Positions 44,787-55,716 are shown, counted from the first letter of the stretch. The stretch: 64,000 nt of DNA from Diplolepis rosae (GCA_030998225.1 JAPYXD010000259.1:186001-250000); one strand, 5' to 3'. A program made the numbers and translations. Notes: a model not told the origin generated them from the sequence alone.

Positions 44787-45230
44787 ATGTCGAAGTGTTT
44801 TGTCTGTGACGAAGGCGGCAAAATTGTTCAGTACACTGACGAGAACTTTTACAAATTGATAATGGTGATCGAATTTCGGAAGCAGAAAAATTTCCAGTAT
44901 GGGAAATATTTATTAACAAGGCCCTCAGAGGTTGTCTATTATTACAACTGTTTCAAAAAAGTGACAACTCTAAATCCGAAATTGCGATCCGAGCTCGAAT
45001 ATTTCTGTCACAAAAGAAATGTAAGCATAGCATTCCCTTCTAAAATTTCAAGGTTCTAAAAATTGTTGATTCTCAACAATTTATAATTTTTCTTCTAGGA
45101 CCGTCCGTGCACTCCATTAGATCGAATAAATCAGAAGGAAGGGATTACGAAACCACCTGTCGAACCTGGCGATTCTTATAAAACTCAAATAGAAGGTCAT
45201 AAAGTTTCTACAGAGATGGATATTGCTGAG
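44787..45230 (+). CDS. Two-exon gene fragment, Cys-containing N-terminus, unknown
   Basis: Exon 1 (44787-45020, 78 codons) begins MSKCFVCDEGGKIVQYTDEN and includes RPSEVVYYYNCFKKVTTLNP and ELEYFCHKRN. It ends at a GTAAGC donor. A 78-bp intron with TTTTTCTTCTAG acceptor leads in phase 0 to exon 2 (45099-45230, 44 codons), with DRPCTPLDRINQKEGITKPP and ends at GAG followed by a GTAACT donor. Cysteines (CxxC near the start, YNC, FCHKR) could form a metal-binding module; this is inference. The downstream part is cut off by a mariner fragment starting about 45231. No stop lies in either exon. The combination of codon continuity across canonical splice sites supports a real gene or a recently inactivated one, perhaps a transposon-encoded protein. 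Family not recognised. Confidence 0.55.
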
Positions 45231-45740
45231 GTAACTATAACTTTTTCGTACCTCTGCTCGTATTGTGGCCGTTTCTCGCGCAGTGTTTGGCTCAAACGCA
45301 TCAATTGCGTTCGATAACGTTCCCCAGTGATGGTTTCGTTCGGTTTCAACAGCTCATAATAAATAACATCAGCGTCTTCGAAGGTTTTTGGCCTTGCTTG
45401 ACGCGGATGGTCGTCAACATCGAAATCACCGTCTTTGAAGCGACGGAACCAATCACGGCACGTTGTTTCACTTAAAGCAGTATCTCCATAAACTTTCTAG
45501 AGCTCTCGATGCGCTTCAGCCGCCTTTTTCTTCGAATGAAAGAAGACAATCAACACTTCCCGCAAATGACGATTATTTGGCACAATATCAGACATTTTCA
45601 CACAACAAAAAGTATAGGACACCAAAACAAAATCACTAATGTGTCAAAACGGTTTGTTTACCATATGTCTAGGCCTGGTTCATCACGTTTTGGATAGGTC
45701 AAAATCGACCAGCAGTTACTGCTGGAGCCATCTATTCACA
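45231..45740 (-). mobile_element. Mariner fragment M4, 3' part missing
   Basis: A minus-strand mariner whose left end is lost inside the coding region; the right limit (about 45740) is uncertain because no inverted partner remains. It abuts exon 2 of the gene at 44787-45230. Confidence 0.7.
45237..45595 (-). pseudogene. Mariner transposase relic, SETMAR-like N-terminus
   Basis: ATG at 45595 opens SDIVPNNRHLREVLIVFFHS and KKKAAEAHREL, a TAG stop, KVYGDTALSETTCRDWFRRF and KDGDFDVDDHPRQARPK, the helix-turn-helix region. It then passes with a deletion into YYELLKPNETITGERYRTQL and QYEQRYEKVIV, where it is truncated before the LHDNARPH region that would carry the second Asp. The first catalytic Asp is in the deleted part. 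It has one nonsense codon plus truncation, so it is inactive. Confidence 0.85.
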
Positions 45741-45744
45741 AACA

Positions 45745-46125
45745 GTGGGAACTTTGTTGAGTGCCTAATATTAGATAGAATCCAGTGTATAAATGAAAAT
45801 GCGAAGCTCTGTCCTTGTTTACGGCGCGCATTTCAAAGTCGAAAATCCCAATCAGCCTGAGTTCTGCAGGGATCAGGGCAAATCAGCCGCCGGCTGTTTT
45901 TTAAAAGAGAATTTAAAGCTCTTTCGAATGAAATAGGTTTCGTTCATAAAAGCGATAGACCCGAATTCCAAATAAATGCAAATGTTAATAGATTGTTACA
46001 GCATATAACGCAGGAGATGCGGGTTTGGCTGGCAATTGATTATAATTAAACGACTTATAAACTACTTTTTGAGAAAGAATTCACTCATGAAAGCGATCGA
46101 CCCAAATTTTCGCGGTGGGCTCTCG
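45745..46125. other. Region without recognised features
   Basis: No gene or repeat recognised; GATCGACCC/GATAGACCC words at 45955 and 46092 mark a weak direct repeat (AAAGCGAT(A/C)GACCC). Confidence 0.35.
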
Positions 46126-46127
46126 CA

Positions 46128-47750
46128 CTATTAGTATCACTGTAATTATTTGTGATGTATTAAATATTGAAGAATGAATCACAGTTGAGTAAAATGCAAA
46201 AGTGTAGATTAAAGTCTTAAATTGTAATCGACTTTCGAATATGACTAGTCAATGAGAATTTCGACAACTTTTTTAGAAGTTTTCATTGAAAGGTGTACGG
46301 AATTATTGAAGTCGTTAATGAATTTTTTTACAATTTTAGTCCATTCCAAAACATGTGACTACAATAAAAAATTTTATTACCATTTCATCTGAATTTTGCG
46401 TTACTTTTGAGCTATAAAAACTGTAGTCAATTCAGTGAAAAAAGTAATATTTCTCATCTCACACTTTTGTGACAAATCCTGTTTTAGTCTAACAGTTTAT
46501 ATAATTTATTCAAAAGTTTCACATTATCTAGTTGTATAGATTCTGTAAGTTTAATAAATTCTTGTCTCAACATTTTTTCTTAATTCATTTATTATTTTCT
46601 TTATTTTTCACTTAAGTTTTTTAATTTAAATTAATTTTATGAAAATTTAAACAGCAAAAGTATTGATAACTGTATTTATAAGGTAGAATAATAATTTGGA
46701 AATCAAAATTGTAAAACACATCTTTTCAAAATATACAACACAGAAAATAACAGAACCTTTTTATAAATGTTTTTACACAAGATACATTTTGATAATGATG
46801 CAATTTTTTAATGTAATTTCAAAATTTACTTTTATTAAACTTCACACTTAATTATAATAAATATTTATATTAAATATTTATTAATATATAATATAATATA
46901 AATATTATAAATATAAATGAAAAAACAGTAGTTTTAATCAAACGTTTTGACTCTGATTGGAGTCCTCATCGGTGATCGTTATTTCTAAAATATGAAAAAA
47001 GTAACTAGTAAGTGTTGCACATATAAGTCCTATTTTTTAATACAACTTTGGTATTGTGTGAAGAATAAAAAAATGAGAAAATTTACAAAAATCATATATA
47101 AACATTTTTTGAGAACACAAGAAAATTCTTAATAATCAATATTGAACACTGACACATAAATTTTAAGAAAACCCGAGGTAAAAAAACTAGACCACGGCAT
47201 CTACATGTTAAGTTTAATTTATACATCGACGTGGTCTACTTTTTTTTTACCTCAGGTTTCCTTAAAATTTATGTGTCAGTGTTTAATATCTATTCTTAAG
47301 AATTTTTTTGTGTTCTCAAAAAATGTTTATGTATAATTTTTGTAAATTTTCTCATTTTTTATTCTTCACACAATACCAGAGTTGTATTAAAAAGTAGGAC
47401 TCATATGTGCAATACTTACTAGTTATTTTTTTCATATTTTCGAAATAAAGATCACCGGTGAGGACTCCAATCAGAGTCGAAACGTTCGATTAAAATGACT
47501 GTTTTTTTCGTTTATGGACCCTAAAGCCAATCAACCAACCGGAAGATATTAATCAATTATTTAAACAATATGATTGACTGAGACTGAATGATGTGAATGT
47601 ATTTGAATGCTGTTTAAGTATGTATCGGATGACTAATAGCAGGCTCGAGATAAGAAATTTTTTCTATTTAAGAGAAATGTTGGAATGTCCTTATGTCCCA
47701 AGCTTAACCGATAGAGTCGGGTAAAGTTACTCCAGCTATTTTTCTCCGTG
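46128..47750 (+). mobile_element. CACGGAG TIR element H2, left end missing
   Basis: 46128-46910 follows H3 from TTAGTATCACTGTA(A/T)TTATT through AGTTGA(G/A)TAAAAT and ATAATTTGGAA to a TTAAACTTCACAC block. 47573-47750 follows the H3 right part (GAATGTATTTG, CGGATGACTA, GCAGGCTCGAG, TCCTTATGTCCCAAG) and ends at CTATTTTTCTCCGTG. A hairpin element replaces the middle. The left TIR is absent. Confidence 0.75.
46919..47530. mobile_element. ~0.6-kb long-hairpin element in H2
   Basis: Two arms of about 275 bp, nearly complementary end to end: CAGTAGTTTTAATCAAACGT, GTCCTCATCGGTGATC, TAACTAGTAAGT, AAACATTTTTTGAGAACACA and ACTGACACATAAATTTTAAG at the left, complements at the right, with a ~35-bp loop near 47210. 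Sequence beyond the right arm (TTTATGGACCCTAAAGCC) is not part of H2. The motif GAGGACTCCAATCAGAGTCG then AAACG on the right arm recalls the core of hammerhead ribozymes in Penelope-like elements, with core mismatches. Confidence 0.8.
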
Positions 47751-47752
47751 CG

Positions 47753-48205
47753 GCTGATAGTACTGGACTAGCATTGTTTTTAAGTAATAGACCAGTACTG
47801 ACTGCCAACTCCCAGCCGAGATATAATTAGAGGTCTAGCCAGTACTATGCTAGTATCGGCTGATAGCACTTGGCCAGTACTGTTTTTAAGTACTAGACCA
47901 GTACTGGCTGCCAACTCCCAGTTAAGTTATTAGGGGTCTAGCCAGTACTATGCAAGTACCGGATGATAGCAGTCAACCAGTAATGTCTCCAAGTACTAGA
48001 AAAATACTGGCTACCAGCTCCCAGCCAAGTTATAGTTAGGGGTCTAGACAGAACTATACCAGTACCGGCTGATAGTACTGCTTCTAAGTACCAGCCTAGT
48101 ACTGACTGCCACTTCCAGCTGAGTTATCATTAGGGGTCTAGCCAGTACTACGCCATCAGTATCCATGCCGATATTGCGCCAGTACCCTGCCAGTACCATT
48201 TGGAA
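47753..48205. repeat. ~105-bp satellite, 4 units, CAGTACTGGC words
   Basis: CTG(C/A)CAACTCCCAG-type anchors at 47802, 47908, 48012 and 48106 (periods 106, 104, 94), each followed by AGGGGTCTAGCCAGTACTA and GTACCGGCTGATAG. It starts immediately after the terminus of H2. Units contain inverted AGTACTGG/CCAGTACT pairs. Confidence 0.8.
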
Positions 48206-48209
48206 TTTG

Positions 48210-48685
48210 ACCTAATTTCGATATCTATAGAAGAAAAAGCATTGATTCACATTTGAAACCCTGTTCCACATTTGGTTCCTTTACCCCAATCTTTTTGATT
48301 TTCATATTTTCGAACAGTCGAGAACCCATAACATAAATTTTTAAAAAATAGTATTTCAGAAAAAACATAAAAAAACAAATTATGTATACCTGCCAAAGAA
48401 CTATAAATTGTATGTATTCAACCGGAAATTCCCATAATTGATTTTATGGTTTTATACATATGAATGTGAATGGCGAAATATATTTATCAAAATTCTGCCC
48501 GCTTTGATTATTTCTCGTATTCTTTGTTCATACATTTGATACTATATATTATACTTGAAATTTAAATTATTTGACTGTCGCAAATTCAGAATATTTAATG
48601 ATTTATTGCAATCAATAATTGGACTACGAAATCAAATAAACGTAATTTCTGCATAATAACATTATTCATGTTTGTGGTTTGTTCT
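48210..48685. other. Region without recognised features
   Basis: Only ATTCTGCCCGCTTTG at 48493 recalls the HINE-like head, too short to call. No gene. Confidence 0.35.
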
Positions 48686-48689
48686 CATG

Positions 48690-49150
48690 CAGGAATATTA
48701 TTGTGGCCACAATAAGACCCAGACATGACAAGCCCTGACTTGGTATAAAACTCTGAGCCAGTTTGGCTAAATAATGTGCAATAAATATCACTTTAGATAA
48801 TTTTAAAGTAAAAGATCGCTTCAACTTGTCCTACCGAAAGAAATCTTTTGAATGCATAATTTACCTGACCTGGCTTAAAGCTGGTTTTGTGCTTCATGGC
48901 AGGCAAGGTACAGGTCCGGAAATTATTGTACAAAAAAATAGTTGATAAAATAAATTGCCCTATGTTAAAAATTCCCAATGGCTCAGATCAGGCTCAAGTC
49001 TGGTATTAACTAGCATGATATAAAACGTTGAACGTCAAACTTTACGGACAAACTATTGCTAAACTAACTTCTGGATTTCTAATTTACGCATCCGTCCAAG
49101 ATTTGTCCGTGAATAAATTTTTTCGTGGCCCAGGCCCTCCACGATGACAA
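48690..49150. repeat. CCTGGC/AGGCTC word repeat, copy 2
   Basis: Same vocabulary as 2690-3000: GACTTGGTATAAAACTC, CTGAGCCAGTTTGG, GACCTGGCTTAAAGCTGG, GGCTCAGATCAGGCTCAAG, GGCCCAGGCC. A diverged member of one family. Confidence 0.5.
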
Positions 49151-49320
49151 TTGGATCCGAAGTGACGTCATATGCATTCTTGATCGTCTAAAACAACAAC
49201 AAAAGGTGCGCGTTTCGAGGTTAGTTTTAGGAGCGAATACACTTTTCCGTATATAATAAGCATCACAATGTATCAGTTATGATGCATGTATTATAATAGT
49301 CTGAAAATAATCTGAAAAGT

Positions 49321-50741
49321 TTTTTACGAAGTTTCATGCAAATCGATCTATAAATAACGATAATATTACAAGTTGAACATGATACCGAAAGCGTGCCAAG
49401 AAAGTTGGTTCGGCTCGAGCACTTGATGTGATTCGTCAAAGTGCAATAAGAACAGACTTATCTGGAAAGAGCGCAGCGCGACAAATGAAGAACAAAAACA
49501 CCGACGGAATCTTATGCCGAATTTGCCAATGACCCCTAGCATAGAGAAAATTCGTCATTGAGGGGTTAGGCCACCTTGGAGACCTGAAAATAATGCCTCA
49601 ATTCATGATTTTTTTGAGGAAAAAGTGTACAACGTAAGAATAATCTATTTACAAGGTTTTAAGAAGCATACATCAGAGTAGTGAAATTTTTTTTCAAGTT
49701 GTTTAATAGAAAAGTGAAGTCAATATTGTCAATTGTCAATTTGTTATTTAATTACAATCATTCGACAAAAAATAACTTTTTACCCATTTTTTTGAATACA
49801 TAAATTGCTATTAAAAAAAGTATGTGCTATATCGCAAAAATCCTACGATGAATTGAAGAGGATCGTATTGCCAGTATTTGAGTATGAAAAACATCAAAAT
49901 CGGTTGAAAATTATAGGAGATACATCCTGTACCAGTTATACCCAACCTGTGAGAGAAGCCATGCGAAAAAGACCATATTGACTTCACTTTTCTATTAAAT
50001 AACTTGAGAAAAAAATGTCACTACTCTAATGTATGCTTACTAAAACCCTGTAAATCGATTTACCTACGTTGTATACTTTTTCCTGAAAAAAATCATGAAT
50101 TGAGGCATTGCGTTCCGGTACCCAAGGTGGCCCAACCCCTTAATTTGACAAGTTTCGCTGCCGTTTAGATGCTTTACATATTATAACAGAAAAAAAAATT
50201 TCGGCGATATAATTTAGGAGTTTTCGATTTTCATCATATATTTTTGAATATAATGTCCACTGACAAATCAAATAATGCTTGTGGCCGAAAGCGAAATAAA
50301 AATGAAGAAATGTGACAGACAAATTTGACTAAAAAAGCAAAAAATAAGGTAATGAAAAAACAACATTCAATTTTAATTCTATTTCCCTATAAGGGCCATC
50401 CATATATCAAGTGGACAATTATTCACCACTTTTAGCCCCCCCCCCCCCCACTCTGTTCACGTGGACATATTTTATGAAAATATAGATATTATTGCTTTTC
50501 AAAAGCAAGGTAGCCAAAAGGAGCAATGAATTTGCTGAAAATTGGGATTTACTTGAGAAAGTGAGCTTAAACAAGGTTTTAAATCTAAAAAAAACGCATA
50601 TGTCTGTCCTCGTTGCACTTTGGCGAATCACATCAAGCGCTTGAGCCGAACCAATTTTCTCGGCACCTTTCCGGTATAATGTTCAACTTGTAATATTCTT
50701 CTTATTTATAAATCGATTTGCATTAAACTTCGTAAAAAACT
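49321..50741. mobile_element. Inverted-repeat element with ~150-bp arms
   Basis: Left arm 49321-49470 and right arm 50598-50741 are complements of about 85-90% by eye: TTTTTTACGAAGTTTCATGC, AATATTACAAGTTGAACAT, TTGGTTCGGCTCGAGC, GATGTGATTCGTCAAAGTGC. Both arms keep the same frame open (GSA(R/Q)ALDVIRQSA), so the arm may derive from a coding region. The inside contains a TTAA element (49562-50139) and a C14 tract at 50436-50449. Confidence 0.7.
49562..50139. mobile_element. TTAA-type foldback, 578 bp
   Basis: Left flank TTGA (a likely mutated TTAA), right flank TTAA at 50140-50143. Arms of ~165 bp: GGGGTTAGGCCACCTTGG, ATGCCTCAATTCATGATTTT, TTTAATAGAAAAGTGAAGTC and complements. The centre is AT-rich. 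No gene. Confidence 0.78.
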
Positions 50742-50903
50742 TCTTCTTGATGTGAAATATAAAACCCACTTCAGAATTGATTCAGTATTGATTTATATTA
50801 AAATACATGTTTATTTACAAACATTCAGGAGAGAAGCGGTGATTCAAAAGAACCATTCGGCTATGCCCTATCGGAGAAAAATTAGAAATTTTTTCTTTGG
50901 TAT

Positions 50904-51659
50904 TGTCACTTCCCGCGACGTATTAGAATGTACTATAGGCACAGGCTAGGTCTAGAGAAAAATCTGGGGAAATTACTAAAAGAGAGAGAAAACCACCTAT
51001 TGAAAAGAGAGGTATAACTACGTCACACACAGCGGGAGACTGCGCAATGCGTGACGTCACCAAAAAATATAATATAAAAAGGACACGCCGCCAAGGATAA
51101 AACTAGTCTTGTGAGCAGAATTTAAGTGCGGCAAATTTCTAAAAACTAAAAAGGATTCTCAGCGTGAGATAATTGTACCGTACAGTTTACCAGTGTGAAG
51201 ACCCGAGAGTCATAAATTTACCGTGGTCCGTTTTCAAATCTTCGAAAGGATTTTAGAGTCAGTGTCTAAGTGAGATAATATTGTTGTCTTCCTCACACCA
51301 ATTGGACAATATTTCTGTCTTCCTCACACCAATTGGATTATATTGCTGTCTTCCTCACACCTGTGCGGATTAATTAAAAGGGAACCATTCGATTAAGTCA
51401 ATAACAGGTACCGTACTTCTCTCTCTATCTTCTGTCTTTTTCCAACCAACCAGCCTGTGCCTCCAATTATAAACCAATTGTATCAACATTTTTATAATTT
51501 CCAATTAATAATTATTTTAATAAATTTAATTTGTATTATTTAATAATCATTGTGTCTTTTCATTGACTTATCCTCGTCTCTAAGCGAGGATCACTCGATC
51601 CTAACTTAAAACGAGGAATCTTCGATGAAAGTAAGTATTTACGTACTTGTGACGTAACA
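50904..51659 (+). mobile_element. Solo LTR (long copy), TSD GTAT
   Basis: Begins TGTCACTTCCCGCGACG and ends CTTGTGACGTAACA, flanked by a perfect GTAT duplication (50900-50903, 51660-51663). It carries a TATATAAAAAG promoter-like box near 51070 and AATAAATTTAAT near 51519 as a possible polyadenylation signal. It also has three ~31-bp repeats GTCTTCCTCACACCAATTGG at 51285-51360. Same family as 12296-12663. The adjacent DNA carries no retroelement genes. Confidence 0.88.
51283..51362 (+). repeat. ~31-bp triplicated LTR motif
   Basis: ATATTG(T/C)TGTCTTCCTCACACC occurs three times, with CAATTGGA(C/T) between. It is absent from the short LTR at 12296-12663. Such repeats in LTRs are often regulatory; that role is inferred only. 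Confidence 0.75.
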
Positions 51660-51664
51660 GTATT

Positions 51665-52788
51665 TAACTGAGTTTCGGCGAGTTTAGTTTTGAGATATGA
51701 TTTTCATGGTTAAGAAATTTTCAATTTTCAAAGGAAGGACTAAGGGTAATGTAAAAAAGTTTACTGTAAAAATTTGTTGCGCTATTATATACTCTACAAA
51801 AAAATATATTTTTTTTTGCAATCATCTTTACTTTTAGTTTTCAGATTATTTTCGGGATATCTCATCTGACGAAAAAAAAGACAGACAGTGCGTCCGTGCG
51901 CCTAGGTCGTTATTGCATAGAGTTCCTCAATTTTCCTCATAATTGTATAAATAACTCAAAAATATTCTATGAAAAAGATAAAATGTTAGATTATGCATTT
52001 TCCTTCTGTAATTCTATTCCTAAGAATTCATGAGAAACTCAAATGCGAAATTTCCTTCTATAAAAATTACCATGAAAATGGTACGAATGCTGGCACCCGC
52101 AGACTTTTCTTGAAATACCTTAAGGACCTAAAGCCCTTAAGAGGGTTTGGAGTTTAAAGTTTCGTATTTAAGGATAGACAACAAGACTTGCTTATCTTGC
52201 ACGGTAAAAAGACCATTTCGCAGCGACATGACTGCCGTACAATAAAATAAAAAACGACAAATGGAAAAAACTCGTTTATGATCGTAAGCACTTACTTTGA
52301 CTTTTTTAAGGTTGTCATCAAGATGATGTATTTAATGCATGTCTTTGGTTATGACCCTGTGAGGGATCAGGCTTACAGAATATAAACTTGAATAAACCTT
52401 AAATTAAGCGGGAGTATTCCCCTTAACGGATGCGGGACATTATTTTAACGATGCCTGTTGATGCCTTTTATCTTAGAGCCTTAGAGGCATGTCCATTAGA
52501 ATATATAACGTGTATAAACGTAAGCAAATCAGCATTAAAATTACGCGTGTGTGATAGCATTCGTGAATCCAATTGATGCGTTCATTGACCATAATAGTGA
52601 GTATAATTCGATGGCGATGAGACCCTCTCTTATAATCTCAACTACCAATTCCTAAATCAAATTTATGAGGAAGGGGATCGGTTGTCTCACCAAATCAGAA
52701 ATGTAAAAAGGACATTATCAGATGCCTTTTGATAATGATTATAAAATTTGAAACTAGTAAAGATTAATAGTTTCAATTGAATATTTTC
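51665..52788. other. Region without recognised features
   Basis: Mixed AT-rich sequence; no gene, terminus or array recognised. Confidence 0.35.
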
Positions 52789-52792
52789 TTAA

Positions 52793-53488
52793 GGGGGGAG
52801 ATACCTCTAGAACTTTCAAAGAATCAAAAAAATTTTTTTTGCTCAAATCGATTGAAAAACTATTCAAAAATATAAATATCCACCAACATTCATGACCCGT
52901 AAGTTGAATGGAACATATTTTTTCATGTACAAAAACTTTGAGGCTCGTTTTCTCGAAACTATCTTTTTTTATCCGGCTGCCAAGATTGCGAGCAAACTAT
53001 TCAACCGATTTACTTCAATGAAACGGTATTTTATAGATAATTCTATATTCAAGTGCGTGGTAGGGCGTTTTTTCGAGAAAAATAGTATTTCTACAGTTGT
53101 TTAACTATTTTCATATCAAAGCACGGGTAAAAATGGCACTTTTTCACGAAACGCATGAAAATATACCCAATTTTTCGAAATTCTCAAAACCCCCCTGATA
53201 TGCACTCGATAAAAACTTCCCGATTTATATAAAATTTTCTTTTATCGTATCAGATGAAAAACCTAGCCAGGAAGTTGACGGCCGCAAAAAATGTTAGTAG
53301 CGACGCTATCGACGGGATCCGTCATATTTCCGCCATTTTGTATTTTTCTATCATGAAAAAAGCTTTTTTTGAAGTTAAATAATGCCTTCTAATATATGCA
53401 AAAAATCGGGACTTGCTCCGTTTTCATTCTCCCAGAATAAAATTGAAATAAACTGCTTTTTTTAAGGGTTCTAGAGGTTTCTCCCCCC
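52793..53488. mobile_element. TTAA element, 696 bp
   Basis: TTAA at 52789-52792 and 53489-53492. Ends GGGGGGAGATACCTCTAGAAC and (complement) GGGGGGAGAAACCTCTAGAAC, one mismatch (each given to 20 or 21 bases overlapping GGGGGGAG). A 70-codon frame inside (52892-53104) is not conserved in related elements seen here. Confidence 0.85.
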
Positions 53489-53699
53489 TTAAGTCCATGT
53501 ATTTATTATCGGTTTCTACGTTACCGACAGTTTTTTCTATCAATTCATAGCTGTTTGAAATGAGATACCATGCTGGAGGTTTATAAAATTGAATGACCTT
53601 TTTGCAGGTTTCAATTTGGATATTCAAATTGAATATTTCAAATTGCATCCATTGAAATTAAGCAGATTTCTTTTTTCTATCAACAAAATCGTTCCACTG

Positions 53700-54540
53700 T
53701 TAGAAAACTCATCTTTAAAATACAAAACGAAGATAGTTTTATCGATAAACGATTTCTTTTGACAATGAAAAGATATATTTTAACTATTAAAGGATTGCAT
53801 TTGTAGGCTAGCAGACGAAGTGCGCCTGCGCATCGGTAAGTGTACATCGTCTAATACTTAACAGCGCAATATGCGCGAGTAATTTTTGTGTTGCGCGACA
53901 TATTCTTCTATCATCGTGATTAGCTAATGTAAATGCGTCAAGGAAATAGATTTCTTTCAAATAATAGCAAACCCAAAGTGCAAAAAAAATATTTTCGAAA
54001 TCACGTATACCAAAACATACAATTTTTATCCGCATAACCTCATTTTTCGTTGCTTCTGACAATCGAAGGATTATAACTTTATTAATTTTAAATGCTTTTA
54101 ACCATCGAAGGGTTATCAGTCGTCTATTTAAAAATGATTCTGTAAAGCGTGCTTGAATTTCAATGAATAATATGTTTTTCATCAAAGTTGTATCTTAAAA
54201 TTTATTTAAGCTGAAACCTAAGTGGGATCGTTATTATAGTATTGACAATGATTGATTTAATATTGCCATCTGATAAGGTTGAACGCGTGTATATTTCTTA
54301 AAGATTATATTATACAATTTTTTTCTTTTACCCTCAAAATTATATTTCCTTTGTACGACAAAAAGGATTTAATTTACAGACCAAAGGAAATAGTTTGACA
54401 GTAAAAGGATAGAATTAAAAACGACAATCCTTTAACTGTTAAAGAATGTCCTCTCATGCCAATTTTGAATAGAGAAACCTTTAATAGTGAGAGGAATCGT
54501 TTGACAGTCAATAGTCTCTTTTTAGAGTGTGTAATACTTT
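53700..54540. repeat. Dispersed CCTTTNACTGTTAAAGG-type repeat, uninterrupted copy
   Basis: 53740-54210 is the complement of the sequence flanking HINE-like copy G (39800-39884 plus 41306-41500). 54370-54530 matches 44395-44560 directly. The 125-codon minus frame (53808-54185) lies entirely in this repeat and is not matched as an open frame in the other copy. About 53815-53960 is less AT-rich and specific to this copy. Confidence 0.65.
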
Positions 54541-54544
54541 TTGA

Positions 54545-55405
54545 GTATCACGCAAAAATATGTGTAGCTGGTAAAAAGAAACATATCGCTGTTCCAGCTA
54601 AATTATTAACTATCCTAACCATAAATATGGCTGATATAACCTAAAAAATCCTTGTGACAGCTACATATTTTTTCCCGTGCTGTTATATTTATAGGAAACC
54701 CGTGCAGAAAAGCCCAACCCTCTTATTTTCTTGAAACTGTGTATACTCACGTAATCTGATGTGCTGATATCGAAAATTGTATTAAAAATTGATGACTGTT
54801 CGATTTTCATGGCGAACACCAAGAAAAACCCATACAAGTCATGGTTTCTGGCTTATTTCTGAAAACACTGAGCATTTGAAAAAAATATGTTGAACACAAG
54901 TTACAGATTTCATCAAAATACATATTTTATGTTTTATTTATTTTTTTATATCACATAGTTTTCCATAAAATCGTTGAAAAAGTTGATGGAGTGAAGCACT
55001 GTCCAACAGTGGATGCTTTTTTGAAACAGGATTAGCATTTTTTACAATCTAAACTTTATTTTTAAATTGTTTCGTTGCTAAAACGCTTAGTTGTACAGAA
55101 AAATTTGTTGAATAAAAGTTTTAGACGACTATATTTTCTACAATTAGTACTGTAGGTTCACTACGCTACCACGAAAAATGCAAAAAGAAGAGGGCGCCAA
55201 AGTTAAAAAAAACTCGTTTTGTGCTTTTTCATCTTAAATGATTACGTCATTACTGATTAATAAAAAACTTGTTTCAATTATTGAGCAATCAAAACAATTC
55301 GTTGAATACAGTATTTCATTGCAACATTAATTAGTAAGTAATTAGTAAGTATTAGCGCGCTAACATTCTCGAAACTTTAAACGCGTTTTTCTCGAAACTG
55401 TATTT
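54545..55405. other. Region without recognised features
   Basis: AT-rich, no gene. AACTTTAAACGCG and TTTTTCTCGAAACTG at 55374 form the motif shared with TTAA elements. Confidence 0.35.
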
Positions 55406-55413
55406 TCAAAGTC

Positions 55414-55716
55414 AAGGGGCATTCCAGCTTTGCTGATTTTTAATCAATCGACTTAAATCTTTTTTTAATGGAATCATTAGATGTTTTTCTAGTGGAACAC
55501 GTAGGATTTTTTTAAAAATTGATATTTGCATTTTTTATGCAACTTTAAGTAACGAAATTTAGGGCTAAATACGTATCTTTGACTTTAAATCGATGATATT
55601 TTATTAAAAATGTATATTTTTATATAATTATTTCGCTAAGAAAACATCTAATAATCCTGTCAAAATAGATTAAAGTCGATTGATTGAAAATTGCCAAAGC
55701 TAGAGTGCCCACCGTA
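55414..55716. repeat. Inverted repeat, ~300 bp
   Basis: GGGGCATTCCAGCTTTGCTG and ATTTTTAATCAATCGACTTAA at the left face complements ATTGATTGAAAATTGCC and AAAGCTAGAGTGCCCAC at the right (each quoted in part). Arms about 55 bp. Ends are not fixed. Confidence 0.6.

Noticed and set aside
48493..48507. ATTCTGCCCGCTTTG as another HINE-like 5' end
   Set aside because: Only about 12 bp match and the hairpin partner and following sequence are absent.
53808..54185. 125-codon minus-strand frame
   Set aside because: It lies within a dispersed repeat, and the related copy around 39800-41500 does not keep the frame open.
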